Assembly: GCF_030816115.1 (NCBI RefSeq)
Contig: NZ_JAUSXQ010000001.1
Location: 434,001 to 498,000 of the forward strand
DNA from: Chryseobacterium sp. W4I1
Lineage (GTDB): Bacteria > Bacteroidota > Bacteroidia > Flavobacteriales > Weeksellaceae
Length of the DNA: 64,000 nucleotides
Direction of reading: 5' to 3'
This document shows, in pieces, positions 42,878-52,840 of this stretch (position 1 is the stretch's first letter; the number at the start of each line of letters is the position of its first letter). The translations under genes and the position numbers were made by a program. The notes beneath the pieces were generated by a model. That model ran no database searches. It was not told where the DNA came from and saw only the letters and a list, made by a program, of their open reading frames with translations.

Positions 42878-43923
42878 TGAAAAAAATAGCCTACATAGAA
42901 ATAGATACCCACGCCGAAATTGCGCAGGCTTTCATGGATATTATGAACGACTCCTCGGGTTTTACCGTAGATTATTATTTTTCCAAAAAGATTAAAGATT
43001 TGGTAAGTGAGAATGGAGAAACGGTGTTTTTATCTGACAGCTCCATGATTCTGGAGCAGCTGAAATTGAAGACCTATGATCTCATCATTATCGGGACCGT
43101 TCACCGGTATTTTAATACTTTTCATGCGTTGACTCAAAAGTATACTACAGCCGTAATTGTTCACAATATCAATTTTTCTGTAGCTTCAAAGGGTGCTTTG
43201 ATGAGGAGTATTTTTAAGGGCGACATTATTTACCGGCTGAAGCTTTGGTGGAAAGAAGGATTGTTTTATACATCAAAGGCTTACCGGAATGCTAAAAGTC
43301 TTTTGGTGCTGGATGAAGAACTCGCGTCGGTGCCTTATCAATTTTTGCCTTTATTTTACAGTGAAAATTTTGAACAGCCGGAGAATAAAAACCTTGTTAT
43401 TGTTATTCCTGGTGGGGTTTCTCAAAAAAGAAGAGATTATCAGTATGTTTTTAAAACCATTGAAAATTTAAAAACTGAAGAAAAATGTGAATTTATATTT
43501 CTCGGAAAAGCAAAAGATGATGAGTTGAAACATTTGGAAAAGCTTTCACAGAAGCTTCCTGAAAATATTTCTGTGCGGTATTTTTCAGAAAGGGTTTCAA
43601 ATGCTGATTTTGAAAAAGAAATGCAGAAAGCTGATGTTCTGTGGTGCCCTGTCCGGAATAAAGCGCAATTCTTCAGCAGGGAAGAAATATATGGGGTAAC
43701 CAAAATGACCGGAAACCTGGGGGATGCCATCAAATATGGTAAAACAGCTGTTTTTCCGAAGAATTATCCTTCAAAATTAGAATTTATTGTCCCTGAGAAA
43801 GAACATATCATAGAACAGTTTAAAACGCTTAAAAAAAACCGTTTTGATTTCCAGAAAAATTACAGCAAAAATACAGTTCTTAGAAAACTGGAAGAACTTC
43901 TTGAGCGCTTAACTTCTATTTAA
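42877..43923 (+). CDS. probable GT-B type glycosyltransferase
   Basis: 348 aa from TTG 42877 (an in-frame TAA immediately precedes it; the next ATG is 18 codons in). The two-domain layout with a nucleotide-binding-like second half (LVIVIPGGVSQKRRDYQYVF; GKAKDDELKHLEKLSQKLPE; ADVLWCPVRN; MTGNLGDAIKYGKTAVFP) suggests GT-B, although no family signature is certain. It overlaps the opposing flippase gene by 8 bp at the 3' end. Confidence 0.72.
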   Translation: MKKIAYIEIDTHAEIAQAFMDIMNDSSGFTVDYYFSKKIKDLVSENGETVFLSDSSMILEQLKLKTYDLIIIGTVHRYFNTFHALTQKYTTAVIVHNINFSVASKGALMRSIFKGDIIYRLKLWWKEGLFYTSKAYRNAKSLLVLDEELASVPYQFLPLFYSENFEQPENKNLVIVIPGGVSQKRRDYQYVFKTIENLKTEEKCEFIFLGKAKDDELKHLEKLSQKLPENISVRYFSERVSNADFEKEMQKADVLWCPVRNKAQFFSREEIYGVTKMTGNLGDAIKYGKTAVFPKNYPSKLEFIVPEKEHIIEQFKTLKKNRFDFQKNYSKNTVLRKLEELLERLTSI

Positions 43924-45394
43924 ATTTAAAAATACTCTTGATAAATTTTGCGTTCAGATAATCCTCAAGTGGAAATACTTTTGTGAAATAATTACCAATA
44001 TAGATCAGTAATAAAACAACAGCCGGTTTGTAAATCAGGTTGATCAGGTTATTGTTGAAATTAGGGAGTACAATGGCTACAGTAATCGCTAAAGTACAGA
44101 TAATAGAAACAAAGATCATTTCGATGCTCAAAGGAGAAACCTTGAAAACAAAGTAGTTGAAAGCGATCTTAATAACATTATAAGTGGTTAATGAAATTGC
44201 CGTAGATAAAGCGATTCCGATTAGTTTTAGATCTGTATTTTTAATAAAATAATAATTCAGTCCCACTGTAAGACCTGCCAGGAGAAGCATGATCAGAATA
44301 TTAAATCTGTAATATTTGGAAAGCGAAATAATATTTCCATTAAAACCTGTCGCCAGATCGATCAGAACGGCAGAACCCCAGATCCATACCACAGGCTCAT
44401 ATTCCCGGAGCATAGTTCCGTTCTTAGGCATGAATTGCGTCAGATAAGGAAATCCTACCATGATACATGAAAAAAGAACAGCACCCAGAAAATATAAAGA
44501 TAAAGAAGTCTTCTTGTGAAACCGGTCCAGCTCCTCCATATCACCGTCAGCCAATGTCTTATTGATGATCGGCGCAGAAATATTAAACAGCCCAAGCTGA
44601 GGAATAGAAATCAATGAGATTAATGCATAAAGAACAGAGTAAATTCCTACTTCCTCCATTCCCAGGAATTCACCGATCATAAAACTGTTGATCGCTAAAT
44701 AATTTCCAAAAGTTCCCAAAAATCCAAAAAAACTGTAATTGAAAAACTCTTTCCAGAACTTATCTTTCTTAAAGTAATCCGTATTAAAATCCAGCTGAAT
44801 CTTTTCAAGCTTATTAGTATAATAAATATATCCGAAAAGCATTAAAGCAAAAATACCGAAGAAGAAAGCAAAAGCAATTTTTTGGGACAGTAAAAAATAG
44901 GCATAGAGACAAAAAGCTCCAAGATTAGCTATTTTAGGGAAAAGGTTGTCAAAAATATTAGAGACTACAATTCGTTTGTAATTAGATGTATACTTGTTGA
45001 AAATGGCACAGAGCGAAAGAATAAGGATCAGTGGAAGAATCATTTCTTTCAGCTTCCATGCTTCCGTGTGTTTGAATTTTGGAAAAATATAAGGAAGGAT
45101 AAAAAAGATACCTGTAAAAATGATAAAATTAATAAAGATCGTAAGCAGAGATAATGACAGCATGTTCTGGTTTTTACCATCCCTTTCTACCCTCTGAAAA
45201 AACTTTACGTTCGAGTAGGAGATACCCAGTACCACTGCAGGTACCAGCATTTCTGCTGCAGGAAGAATATAGCGCAGCTTTCCATAAAACTCAAAATTGT
45301 AAGGAAAAATAAAAATGGCGGATATGGTACCCAGCAGAAAACCAATATAACCTATGATGGAATATTTGAAGCCTTGTCTCGCTACTACACTCAT
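43916..45394 (-). CDS. polysaccharide flippase (Wzx/MATE-like)
   Basis: 492 aa with about 12-14 membrane helices throughout and the layout of polysaccharide transporter (PST/Wzx) proteins: FKYSIIGYIGFLLGTISAIF at the start and GLFNISAPIINKTLADGD in the middle. It would move lipid-linked oligosaccharide across the inner membrane. Co-directional with, and 9 bp downstream of, the FkbM methyltransferase gene. Confidence 0.85.
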   Translation of the reverse strand: MSVVARQGFKYSIIGYIGFLLGTISAIFIFPYNFEFYGKLRYILPAAEMLVPAVVLGISYSNVKFFQRVERDGKNQNMLSLSLLTIFINFIIFTGIFFILPYIFPKFKHTEAWKLKEMILPLILILSLCAIFNKYTSNYKRIVVSNIFDNLFPKIANLGAFCLYAYFLLSQKIAFAFFFGIFALMLFGYIYYTNKLEKIQLDFNTDYFKKDKFWKEFFNYSFFGFLGTFGNYLAINSFMIGEFLGMEEVGIYSVLYALISLISIPQLGLFNISAPIINKTLADGDMEELDRFHKKTSLSLYFLGAVLFSCIMVGFPYLTQFMPKNGTMLREYEPVVWIWGSAVLIDLATGFNGNIISLSKYYRFNILIMLLLAGLTVGLNYYFIKNTDLKLIGIALSTAISLTTYNVIKIAFNYFVFKVSPLSIEMIFVSIICTLAITVAIVLPNFNNNLINLIYKPAVVLLLIYIGNYFTKVFPLEDYLNAKFIKSIFKFK

Positions 45395-45403
45395 AATGTT
45401 CTT

Positions 45404-46198
45404 TTAATGGTTTTTTGGCGTGAAAATAATATTGTTGATATAGCTCGTCTTATTTTTTTCATCGTTTGTATTGCGTATCAGGATCTCTTCAGTCAGAAGT
45501 TCCAGCTTAAAACTTTCACGGTTAAGATATCGGGCGTCGTATCCCCAGCTTTTCACTTCAGAAATGTCGTTCCATATAGGATTTTCGTGGTGTCTTTGTT
45601 CCATTTCAACCATCAGTGTCGGAAGAAATTGCTTGATGATCTTCTTGGCGCCGTACAGTGTTTTCATTTCGTTTCCTTCCACATCTATTTTGATGAAATC
45701 CAGCCTGCTGAAATGTTCTATGGCGGCCCAGTCATCCAGTTTGATCACCTTTACCTTTTCTGTGTAGCTCTTTTCTTCTCCTTTTTCTTTATAGGAAGTA
45801 TTCAAGGTACCGCGGGAAGCAATCAGTCTGCCGTTGATCATCGGGATCTTAAATTCAGCTGTCGTGTTTTCATCAGAAAGCGCTAAGGGTAATACCCTCA
45901 TTCTTGGAAAAAGTCTTTTCAAACGATGATAGAGCTTTTTGTTCGGTTCAAAACCATAAATATTTTCATGATTCAGCTTGTTCTCCAGCTGATAAAGAAA
46001 AGTTCCAACATTGGCTCCGATGTCCAGAATTACAGCACTGTTGGGAAGGTACTCCTTGATCCATACCAGTTCCGGTTCTACATTCCGGCCCGAAAAATTA
46101 TCTTGAGTAAGATTGTTTAAATTCTTAAAATATCTTTTCTTATAAAAACTCGGACTTATATATTGTAGTTTTTCTGCAATTTTTTGGTATAAAGACAT
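45404..46198 (-). CDS. FkbM family methyltransferase
   Basis: About 264 aa from ATG 46198 (a TTG at 46222 is possible). SAM-binding motif VILDIGANVGTFLYQLE, then FIKIDVEGNEMKTL, the FkbM signature. It probably methylates a sugar or lipid-linked glycan. Part of the surface-glycan group with the flippase and glycosyltransferases. Confidence 0.88.
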   Translation of the reverse strand: MSLYQKIAEKLQYISPSFYKKRYFKNLNNLTQDNFSGRNVEPELVWIKEYLPNSAVILDIGANVGTFLYQLENKLNHENIYGFEPNKKLYHRLKRLFPRMRVLPLALSDENTTAEFKIPMINGRLIASRGTLNTSYKEKGEEKSYTEKVKVIKLDDWAAIEHFSRLDFIKIDVEGNEMKTLYGAKKIIKQFLPTLMVEMEQRHHENPIWNDISEVKSWGYDARYLNRESFKLELLTEEILIRNTNDEKNKTSYINNIIFTPKNH

Positions 46199-46845
46199 CC
46201 TTAATTGTTTGACGAAAAGCAAAGATAAGCAAAAATGTTAAACTAATGTTAAAAAATAATAAATATAACGTATTGATTGTCAGGAAGTAAATTTTAAGTA
46301 TTATTTTATAAGAAATTGACTTTTAAAATGTTGCTCTTTTGCCAAAAAACTGCAATTCTCGCAGTTGAATTCTTCTTCAATTTAGCCCCATTAATGATAA
46401 TAAAAGACTGTGTTTAAATTTGCTTAAACAAAAATCCCGCAATTAAAAAGCATTCGCCAAATATTCGTCGGTTCGATATTCCCTCTCCGTTGGAGGGTGG
46501 CGAAAATTCAAAGAATTTTTGACGGGGTGGTTTATCATAATTGTAAAATACAAATTTATAAATATTCATCCATTTTAAAATGTAATTTTCATTTCTTTTT
46601 ATTTTATGGTACCTATTTTATAAATACTATCAGCTTTTTTGCGAAAATCGAAATGAATAGATGCTTCATTTTGAAGATTTGTAAGGTGTAATAATGTTAA
46701 AATTTTAATATTATCATCATTAATTTCAAAATGTTAACATTTTAATAAAATTTTGGCAGATATTTTGATATCCAATCATTACTTATCGATAAGGACACAT
46801 AAAACTAATAATCACCTATTTTAACAGTTTAAATATTTAATAGTG
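46199..46845. other. intergenic region with a dispersed-repeat-like element
   Basis: About 46480-46530 reads CCCTCTCCGTTGGAGGGTGG then GCGAAAATTCAAAGAATTTT and TGACGGGGTGG. I recognise this as a repeat-like intergenic sequence often seen in flavobacterial genomes; it contains two small dyads (CTCCGTTGGAG and AAAATTCAAAGAATTTT). An open frame over it (46497-46691) is not a gene. Confidence 0.45.
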
Positions 46846-47685
46846 ATGAAACACCTAAACCAAAATCAGGAATTTCGTTTCAACGAAATCCTTTTTGAGC
46901 ACCGAAACAAAGAATACGGTGCCTATGCATTAAGAAATGAATCGGATAGAATATTAACCAAAGCATTGTTTGTGGGCGTGAGTCTATTGGCCGCTGTTTC
47001 AATAACGCCGCTTATCATTTCAGCATTCAGAACTGAACCCTCTGTACATGTACCTGTAGATGGACCTCCACTAGTTATTAAGCTAAAAAAGGTCGATCAA
47101 ATAGAAAAACCGCCTTTGCAGATTGAAAAGACTGTTGTCCTACCTGAAAAGGTTAAAACTATTGATAAAAGGCTGCCAGAGCCTAAGGCAGAAGTAACTC
47201 ATGAGAAAGTGGTAGAGAAAATTGAAGGGGCAGTAGCTGGAACAGAAAATAATAATGATGGATTAATTGCGAAAACTAGCTATCATTCAGCTCCGCCTCA
47301 AGCTGGCCCGGGTCCTGCCGTTCCTTATGTTCCACCAACCCCACCAGCTCCGGTTCCTGATAATCACATTGCAGCTGCCGGAGAATTAAGCGCTGAGGCT
47401 GCATTTTCTGGAGGAATTGATTCATTCAGAAATAAAATGATCAATAAATTTGATTCATCAGGTTTTGAAGGGCAGGGAGATACTATGAGAACCGTGATTA
47501 CTTTTGTAGTAGAAAAAGATGGAACTATTTCCGGAATCAAAGCGAACGGGGCAGATGCTGAATTTAATAAAGAAGCTATGAGAGCCATTAAAAGCATTGG
47601 CGGAACATGGAAACCAGCTAAAAACAAACAGGGTGAAAACGTAAGAAGTTATTTCAAATTTCCAATCACGATGAACTTTGAATAA
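46846..47685 (+). CDS. TonB family energy-transducing protein
   Basis: 279 aa from ATG 46846. Short cytoplasmic N-terminus with the Bacteroidetes-type motif NEILFEHRNKEYGAYALR, one membrane helix (about 46-66), a P/K/E-rich periplasmic linker, and a TonB C-terminal domain (about 190-280: TVITFVVEKDGTISGIKANG). It links the proton-motive force to outer-membrane TonB-dependent transporters. No ExbB/D genes are beside it. Confidence 0.9.
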   Translation: MKHLNQNQEFRFNEILFEHRNKEYGAYALRNESDRILTKALFVGVSLLAAVSITPLIISAFRTEPSVHVPVDGPPLVIKLKKVDQIEKPPLQIEKTVVLPEKVKTIDKRLPEPKAEVTHEKVVEKIEGAVAGTENNNDGLIAKTSYHSAPPQAGPGPAVPYVPPTPPAPVPDNHIAAAGELSAEAAFSGGIDSFRNKMINKFDSSGFEGQGDTMRTVITFVVEKDGTISGIKANGADAEFNKEAMRAIKSIGGTWKPAKNKQGENVRSYFKFPITMNFE

Positions 47686-47825
47686 GTAAGATAAAAAACA
47701 AATCTTGATAGTTATCCACAAAGAATTTTTTTTGTGGATAATTTTTTTAATTCTTAAATTGCTTATTAACAATATTTTAACTTGATTTTGGATTTCTCCA
47801 CTCATGGATAGCAAAGAAAAAAGTG

Positions 47826-47833
47826 TATTTTTG
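47826..47833 (+). promoter_or_regulatory. -7 element of the parA promoter
   Basis: TATTTTTG fits TAnnTTTG and lies inside the putative N-terminal extension of the parA frame. A start near 47840 supports ATG 47852 as the true start. Confidence 0.55.
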
Positions 47834-47851
47834 AAACCTAAAGTTCTAATA

Positions 47852-48625
47852 ATGGCAAAAATCATAGGTATCGCTAATCAAAAAGGAGGAGTTGGAAAAA
47901 CAACCACAGCAGTAAATCTGGCGGCAGCATTAGGGGTATTGGAAAAAAAAATACTGATTATTGATGCTGATCCACAGGCAAATGCTACTTCCGGTCTTGG
48001 AGTGGAAGATGTTCAGTACTCAACGTATAATCTATTGGAGCACAGTGCAGAGACAAGATCTTGTATCAAAAGAACTGCTTCTCCCAATCTGGATATCATC
48101 CCTTCACATATTGATCTGGTAGCAGCGGAAATTGAGCTCGTGGATAAAGAAAACCGTGAGTATATGCTGAAGAAAGCATTGGCAGAGGTGAGAGATGATT
48201 ATGATTATATTATTATTGACTGCGCACCCAGTTTAGGACTTATAACAGTGAATGCACTTACTGCGGCAGATTCTGTGATTATCCCGATTCAGTGTGAGTA
48301 TTTTGCATTGGAAGGATTAGGCAAGCTTTTGAACACTGTGAAAAATGTACAGAAGATTCATAATAAAGATTTAGGGATTGAAGGTCTTCTTCTTACCATG
48401 TACGACAGCAGATTAAGATTGTCTAACCAGGTTGTGGAAGAAGTGAATTCTCATTTCCCCGACATGGTTTTTGAAACCATCATCAGCAGAAACGTCAGAC
48501 TAAGTGAAGCTCCAAGTTTCGGAGAAAGTATTCTTAATTATGATGCAGAAAGTAAAGGAGCTATACAGTATATTCAGCTGGCAGAAGAAGTTCTGTTGAA
48601 AAACGAAAATTTAGTAAAAAATTAA
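47852..48625 (+). CDS. parA: chromosome-partitioning ATPase ParA
   Basis: 257 aa from ATG 47852: MAKIIGIANQKGGVGKTTTA is the deviant Walker A of the ParA/Soj family; DYIIIDCAPSLG follows as Walker B. ATP-dependent DNA binding and segregation together with ParB encoded next. The frame extends to 47804, but the promoter element at 47826 makes the longer form unlikely. Confidence 0.93.
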   Translation: MAKIIGIANQKGGVGKTTTAVNLAAALGVLEKKILIIDADPQANATSGLGVEDVQYSTYNLLEHSAETRSCIKRTASPNLDIIPSHIDLVAAEIELVDKENREYMLKKALAEVRDDYDYIIIDCAPSLGLITVNALTAADSVIIPIQCEYFALEGLGKLLNTVKNVQKIHNKDLGIEGLLLTMYDSRLRLSNQVVEEVNSHFPDMVFETIISRNVRLSEAPSFGESILNYDAESKGAIQYIQLAEEVLLKNENLVKN

Positions 48626-48692
48626 TTTAATAATAAATGGTGGATAGTGGTGTAAAGCATCACTTATCAATCAGCATTTATCAATTATATCT

Positions 48693-49583
48693 ATGAAGGA
48701 CAAAAAAAGAGCTATGGGACGAGGTTTAGGCGCTATTTTAAGTGCTGAATCCAAGGCGAGCATCAACTCCGCTACCGATGAGGGTGCAGATAAGTTTGTA
48801 GGGAATATCGTAGAGGTAGCCCTTGAAGATATCTATCCCAATCCTACCCAGCCGAGAACTTATTTTGACGAGAAAGCACTGAACGAGCTTGCCCTTTCCA
48901 TCAAAAACTTAGGCGTGATCCAGCCGGTTACCTTAAGAAAAGATGGTGAGAAATTCGAGATCATATCAGGAGAAAGACGTTACCGTGCAAGTAAAATTGC
49001 CGGACTTCCTACCATTCCTGCTTATATCCGTTTAGTAAATGACCAGGAGCTTCTTGAGATGGCTCTTGTTGAAAATATTCAGAGAGAAGATCTTGATGCA
49101 ATTGAAATCGCTCTTACCTACCAGAGGCTTTTGGATGAGATCGGCCTTACCCAGGAAAATCTGAGCCAAAGAGTAGGAAAAGATAGGAGTACTATTACCA
49201 ATTCTATCAGATTACTAAGACTGAATCCTGATATTCAGAATGCCATCAGAAGCGGTGAAATCTCTGCAGGACACGGAAGGGCAATTATCAGCCTTGAGAA
49301 TGAAGAGTATCAGCAAATCTTATTTGATCTGATTATCAAAGAAAAACTCAATGTACGCCAGGCTGAACAAGCGGCAACAGCATTGAAGAACCCTAAATCA
49401 CCAGCAGCGAAAAAAGTAACTACTGAGCTCAATAACAACTATAAAAGAGCTCAAAAAACAATCGCTGATATTTTAGACGTAAAAGTAGAGATCAAAACTT
49501 CCGGAAACGGTAAAAAAGGTAAAATTGTCCTGGACTTCAAAAATGAAGAAGAGCTGGAATATATTTTATCCCATATTAAATAA
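48693..49583 (+). CDS. parB: chromosome-partitioning protein ParB
   Basis: 296 aa. N-terminal nuclease/CTPase-like ParB domain (PNPTQPRTYFDEKALNEL; GERRYRASKIAGL; ALVENIQREDL), a central HTH (QENLSQRVGKDRSTITNSIR), and a C-terminal dimerisation tail (about 250-296). It binds parS and loads onto DNA. No parS-like 16-mer was seen in this window. Confidence 0.93.
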   Translation: MKDKKRAMGRGLGAILSAESKASINSATDEGADKFVGNIVEVALEDIYPNPTQPRTYFDEKALNELALSIKNLGVIQPVTLRKDGEKFEIISGERRYRASKIAGLPTIPAYIRLVNDQELLEMALVENIQREDLDAIEIALTYQRLLDEIGLTQENLSQRVGKDRSTITNSIRLLRLNPDIQNAIRSGEISAGHGRAIISLENEEYQQILFDLIIKEKLNVRQAEQAATALKNPKSPAAKKVTTELNNNYKRAQKTIADILDVKVEIKTSGNGKKGKIVLDFKNEEELEYILSHIK

Positions 49584-50239
49584 TGAAGAAAATATTTTTC
49601 ACTTTTCTTTTGTGCACTTTTGCTTTCGCTTATTCGCAGGTAACCCCGGGCGACACCATTCGTATTGGTCCTCTTCCGAAGGACAGTGTTGCTGTTATTA
49701 ATACGGTAAAACCTACAAAATCTGTAAAAACAGAAGCTAAGATCGTAGAAGATCTTGAAAATGCAAATGGCCCCACAAAGAAAACCATCAAGCTGAATCC
49801 TACAAGAGCCGGGCTGTATTCTGCAGTATTTCCGGGTCTGGGACAGTATTATAACAAGAGATACATCAAAATCCCTATTGTCTGGGGAGCGGTAGGAGCC
49901 GGTATTGGATACACGATCTGGAGCAATAACCAGTACAAAAAATACCGTGAATATTACGTAGCAAAGCTTAACGGTACACCCAATGAATTTGTAGACAGTC
50001 ATCCGTGGCTTGATAAAAAAGCTTTTGGGAATGCTCAGGACAGGTACAAAAGGCAAAGAGATTATGCTATTGCCATTACCAGTCTTATTTACATTCTTAA
50101 TATTGTAGATGCCGTAGTAGATGCCCATCTTTATGAAAGCCGCCATGACCCTGATCTTACCTTCAATCCAACGGTTATACAGGATCAGTACGGATATGCA
50201 GCTCCGAAAACTGGCCTGAGTTTAAGTTATAGATTTTAA
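49583..50239 (+). CDS. DUF5683 membrane protein
   Basis: 218 aa. Its ATG overlaps the parB stop (TAATG). Signal peptide (FFTFLLCTFAFAYSQ), then the conserved block LNPTRAGLYSAVFPGLGQYYNKRY and further hydrophobic segments (about 92-110 and 153-170). The family is common in Bacteroidetes next to parB; the function is unknown, possibly envelope-related. Confidence 0.85.
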   Translation: MKKIFFTFLLCTFAFAYSQVTPGDTIRIGPLPKDSVAVINTVKPTKSVKTEAKIVEDLENANGPTKKTIKLNPTRAGLYSAVFPGLGQYYNKRYIKIPIVWGAVGAGIGYTIWSNNQYKKYREYYVAKLNGTPNEFVDSHPWLDKKAFGNAQDRYKRQRDYAIAITSLIYILNIVDAVVDAHLYESRHDPDLTFNPTVIQDQYGYAAPKTGLSLSYRF

Positions 50240-50306
50240 AACAACATTTAATAAAGATCATCAGAATCCGTAAGATTCATGATACCAAAATAAATATAGA
50301 TATCAC

Positions 50307-51008
50307 ATGAGAATAGCATTAGTTGGATACGGAAAAATGGGGAAGATCATAGATGAGATCGCACAGAAAAGAGGTCACGAGATCGTGGCACGTCTCAAAG
50401 AAACTCCAACAACCGAAAATCTGAATAATCCGGACGTTGCTATTGAATTTTCACTGCCGGAAGTCGCTTACGACAATATTAAAGCCTGTCTTGAAAATAA
50501 AGTTCCGGTCATCTGTGGTACAACAGGCTGGCTGGATAAAAAATATGAAATTGAAACAATTGCTGTAGATAATGATACAGCCTTCTTATACGGTTCAAAT
50601 TTCAGTTTAGGCGTCAATTTATTCTTTGCTCTTAACGAAAAAGTAGCCGAGATCATGAAAAATGTGGATGAATACTCATGCCAGCTTGAAGAAATTCACC
50701 ATATCCATAAAAAAGATGCACCCAGCGGAACCGCTATTTCTATCGCCGAAGGAATCATTAAAAATAATCCTAAATTTAATGCGTGGAAACTGGAGGAAAC
50801 CCAGGGCCAGGAACTCGGTATTTTTGCTATACGTGAAGACGAAGTTCCAGGTACCCACAGCGTTTATTACAAAAGTGAAGTCGACGAAATTGAAATAAAA
50901 CACACTGCTTTCAACAGAGACGGCTTTGCACTTGGAGCAGTAGTGGCTGCAGAATGGATCAAAGACAAAAAAGGAAACTTTACCATGAACGATGTTTTAG
51001 GACTTTAG
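50307..51008 (+). CDS. dapB: 4-hydroxy-tetrahydrodipicolinate reductase
   Basis: 233 aa, family length. NAD(P)-binding VGYGKMG (about 6-12), CGTTGW (about 70-75), and the catalytic/substrate motif EEIHHIHKKDAPSGTA (His131/His132, Lys136). It reduces the dihydrodipicolinate precursor in lysine and diaminopimelate synthesis. Usual position between DUF5683 and lepB in this lineage. Confidence 0.95.
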   Translation: MRIALVGYGKMGKIIDEIAQKRGHEIVARLKETPTTENLNNPDVAIEFSLPEVAYDNIKACLENKVPVICGTTGWLDKKYEIETIAVDNDTAFLYGSNFSLGVNLFFALNEKVAEIMKNVDEYSCQLEEIHHIHKKDAPSGTAISIAEGIIKNNPKFNAWKLEETQGQELGIFAIREDEVPGTHSVYYKSEVDEIEIKHTAFNRDGFALGAVVAAEWIKDKKGNFTMNDVLGL

Positions 51009-51133
51009 TTTGTAACAATTGCACCAAACCATAAACTAATAGTAAAAATGATGATTTATAAGCGTAGATAACAGATAATATCATTTATAAATCATCACTT
51101 ATCATTTATATTACCAGATAGGCACAGAAAACT

Positions 51134-52780
51134 ATGAATTATTTTTTAACTTATACAGTATACGTTCTCATTTTATCAGTATTGATGGGGATTTCCACTT
51201 GGAAGTTGTTTAAAAAAATGGGGTACAGTCCCTTATTTGCATTTATACCTTTCTATAATTACTTTATTATTTTAAAGGAAACCAAGCATCCGAAATGGTG
51301 GGCAATCCTGTCTTATTTTCCAATAGTGGGACCTATCATGATGTCTGTTTTCCATATTTACTTAATGAAGAAATTTGGAAAAAACCTTTTCCAGAACCAG
51401 CTTCTTACAGTAATACTGCCCTTTATTTACATGGCAACTGTGAATTATTCTAAAGATGTGGAATTGGAAGATGAAAATGCGGATGACTTATTCCTGACAG
51501 ACGAAGAGAAAAGCTTAAAAAAGAAAGATACATTCATTGGGTCCATTACTTTTGCAGTGGTTTTTGCAACGATTATTCACGTTTTTGTAACACAGCCGTT
51601 CGGAATTCCTACAGGATCCATGGAAAGAACACTTCTTGTGGGTGACTTCCTTTTCGTGAACAAATGGAGCTACGGATACAGAATGCCGATGCGTCCGGTC
51701 GCTATCCCATTCCTTCAGGGAACTATCATGGATACAGGACAGAAAGGAAATCCAAAAGATGATCCTAAATCATATGTAGACGGCGTGAAGCTTCCATATA
51801 CCAGAATTTTTCAGTTCAGTAAACCACAGAAAAATGATGTGGTAGTATTCAACTATCCTCGTGATTCCGTGCATACAGCGATCGACAGAAAAGATCCTTA
51901 TGTTAAAAGATGTGTAGCAACAGCTGGAGATACATTTGAAATGAGAGCCGGAAGACTTTTCGTCAACGGAAAACCGGAAACAGTTTTAGGCGATCAGGAA
52001 GTACAGCACAGATATATAGTAAATACGGGTAGTCAGCTTGATATTCCTGCATTGTATAATACATACGGATTCCTTCCGGTACAGGAAATTCAGGGTGAAA
52101 AGGGATATATTTATGCCTTCCAGGGATTGACTGATAAGACAGCTAAAGAAATCAAAACACTTCCTCAGGTCATTGATATGAAAGAGGATATCACTCCTAA
52201 AGGTGAAGCTGCAGTATATTACAGAGACGAAGCCAAAACAAAAATAGACACCACTCAGTCCATCTTCCCGATCAACAAACCTTGGAACCAGGATTGGTAC
52301 GGACCGGTAAGGATTCCTAAAAAAGGAGATGTAGTGGCTATCAATACTGAAACACTTCCTATGTATCAATGGATTATTTCTCAGTATGAGCACAACAGGC
52401 TTGAGAAAAAAGATGGAAAGGTATTGATCAATGGAAAAGAAGCTAATCAGTATACCATCCAACAGGATTACTATATGATGGTAGGAGATAACAGAGATGC
52501 TTCATTGGATGCAAGATTCTTCGGTTTCGTTCCGGAAGAAAATATTGTAGGAAAGCCGATGTTTACATGGATGAGCCTTCAGGGAGCTTTCTCTGACAGC
52601 AGCTCTACTTATCAGGCTCCGTTCAAGGTTCGTTGGGATAGGATGTTCAAAGCAACCAATACAGGAGAGGCCAATAAAACCTCATACTGGTGGATTGCAG
52701 CCATGATCCTTATCCTCTTCTTCGGTTGGGAGTATTTCATGAAGTTATTCGGAAAGAAAAAAGCAGAAGACGAAATATAA
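51134..52780 (+). CDS. lepB: signal peptidase I
   Basis: 548 aa, larger than the classic enzyme, as usual in Bacteroidetes. Three to four N-terminal membrane helices (to about 155), catalytic Ser162 (IPTGSMERTLL), catalytic Lys258 (DPYVKRCVATAGD), and box E GDNRDAS at about 451, followed by a C-terminal helix (about 515-535). A long insertion separates the Lys and GDNRD boxes. Removes Sec signal peptides at the periplasmic face. Confidence 0.93.
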   Translation: MNYFLTYTVYVLILSVLMGISTWKLFKKMGYSPLFAFIPFYNYFIILKETKHPKWWAILSYFPIVGPIMMSVFHIYLMKKFGKNLFQNQLLTVILPFIYMATVNYSKDVELEDENADDLFLTDEEKSLKKKDTFIGSITFAVVFATIIHVFVTQPFGIPTGSMERTLLVGDFLFVNKWSYGYRMPMRPVAIPFLQGTIMDTGQKGNPKDDPKSYVDGVKLPYTRIFQFSKPQKNDVVVFNYPRDSVHTAIDRKDPYVKRCVATAGDTFEMRAGRLFVNGKPETVLGDQEVQHRYIVNTGSQLDIPALYNTYGFLPVQEIQGEKGYIYAFQGLTDKTAKEIKTLPQVIDMKEDITPKGEAAVYYRDEAKTKIDTTQSIFPINKPWNQDWYGPVRIPKKGDVVAINTETLPMYQWIISQYEHNRLEKKDGKVLINGKEANQYTIQQDYYMMVGDNRDASLDARFFGFVPEENIVGKPMFTWMSLQGAFSDSSSTYQAPFKVRWDRMFKATNTGEANKTSYWWIAAMILILFFGWEYFMKLFGKKKAEDEI

Positions 52781-52806
52781 TTTAGATTAAAACTTAAAAA
52801 ATAGAA

Positions 52807-52835
52807 TGAAGTATTTGAAAAAATGCTTCATTTTT
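52807..52835 (+). terminator. intrinsic terminator after lepB
   Basis: GAAGTATTT pairs with AAATGCTTC over GAAA, then ATTTTT. The upstream ATG of the next frame (52823) falls inside this stem and is not a likely start. Confidence 0.7.
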
Positions 52836-52840
52836 GCATC

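Noticed and set aside
46497..46691. 64-codon frame after the FkbM gene
   Set aside because: It runs through the repeat-like sequence at 46480-46530, has no leader and no recognisable protein pattern.
47804..47851. 16-residue N-terminal extension of ParA
   Set aside because: The -7 promoter element at 47826-47833 lies inside it, and the conserved protein starts at MAKIIGIANQKGG.
48600..51120. parS site expected near parAB
   Set aside because: No TGTTnCACGTGnAACA-like 16-mer was seen here or elsewhere in the window by eye.
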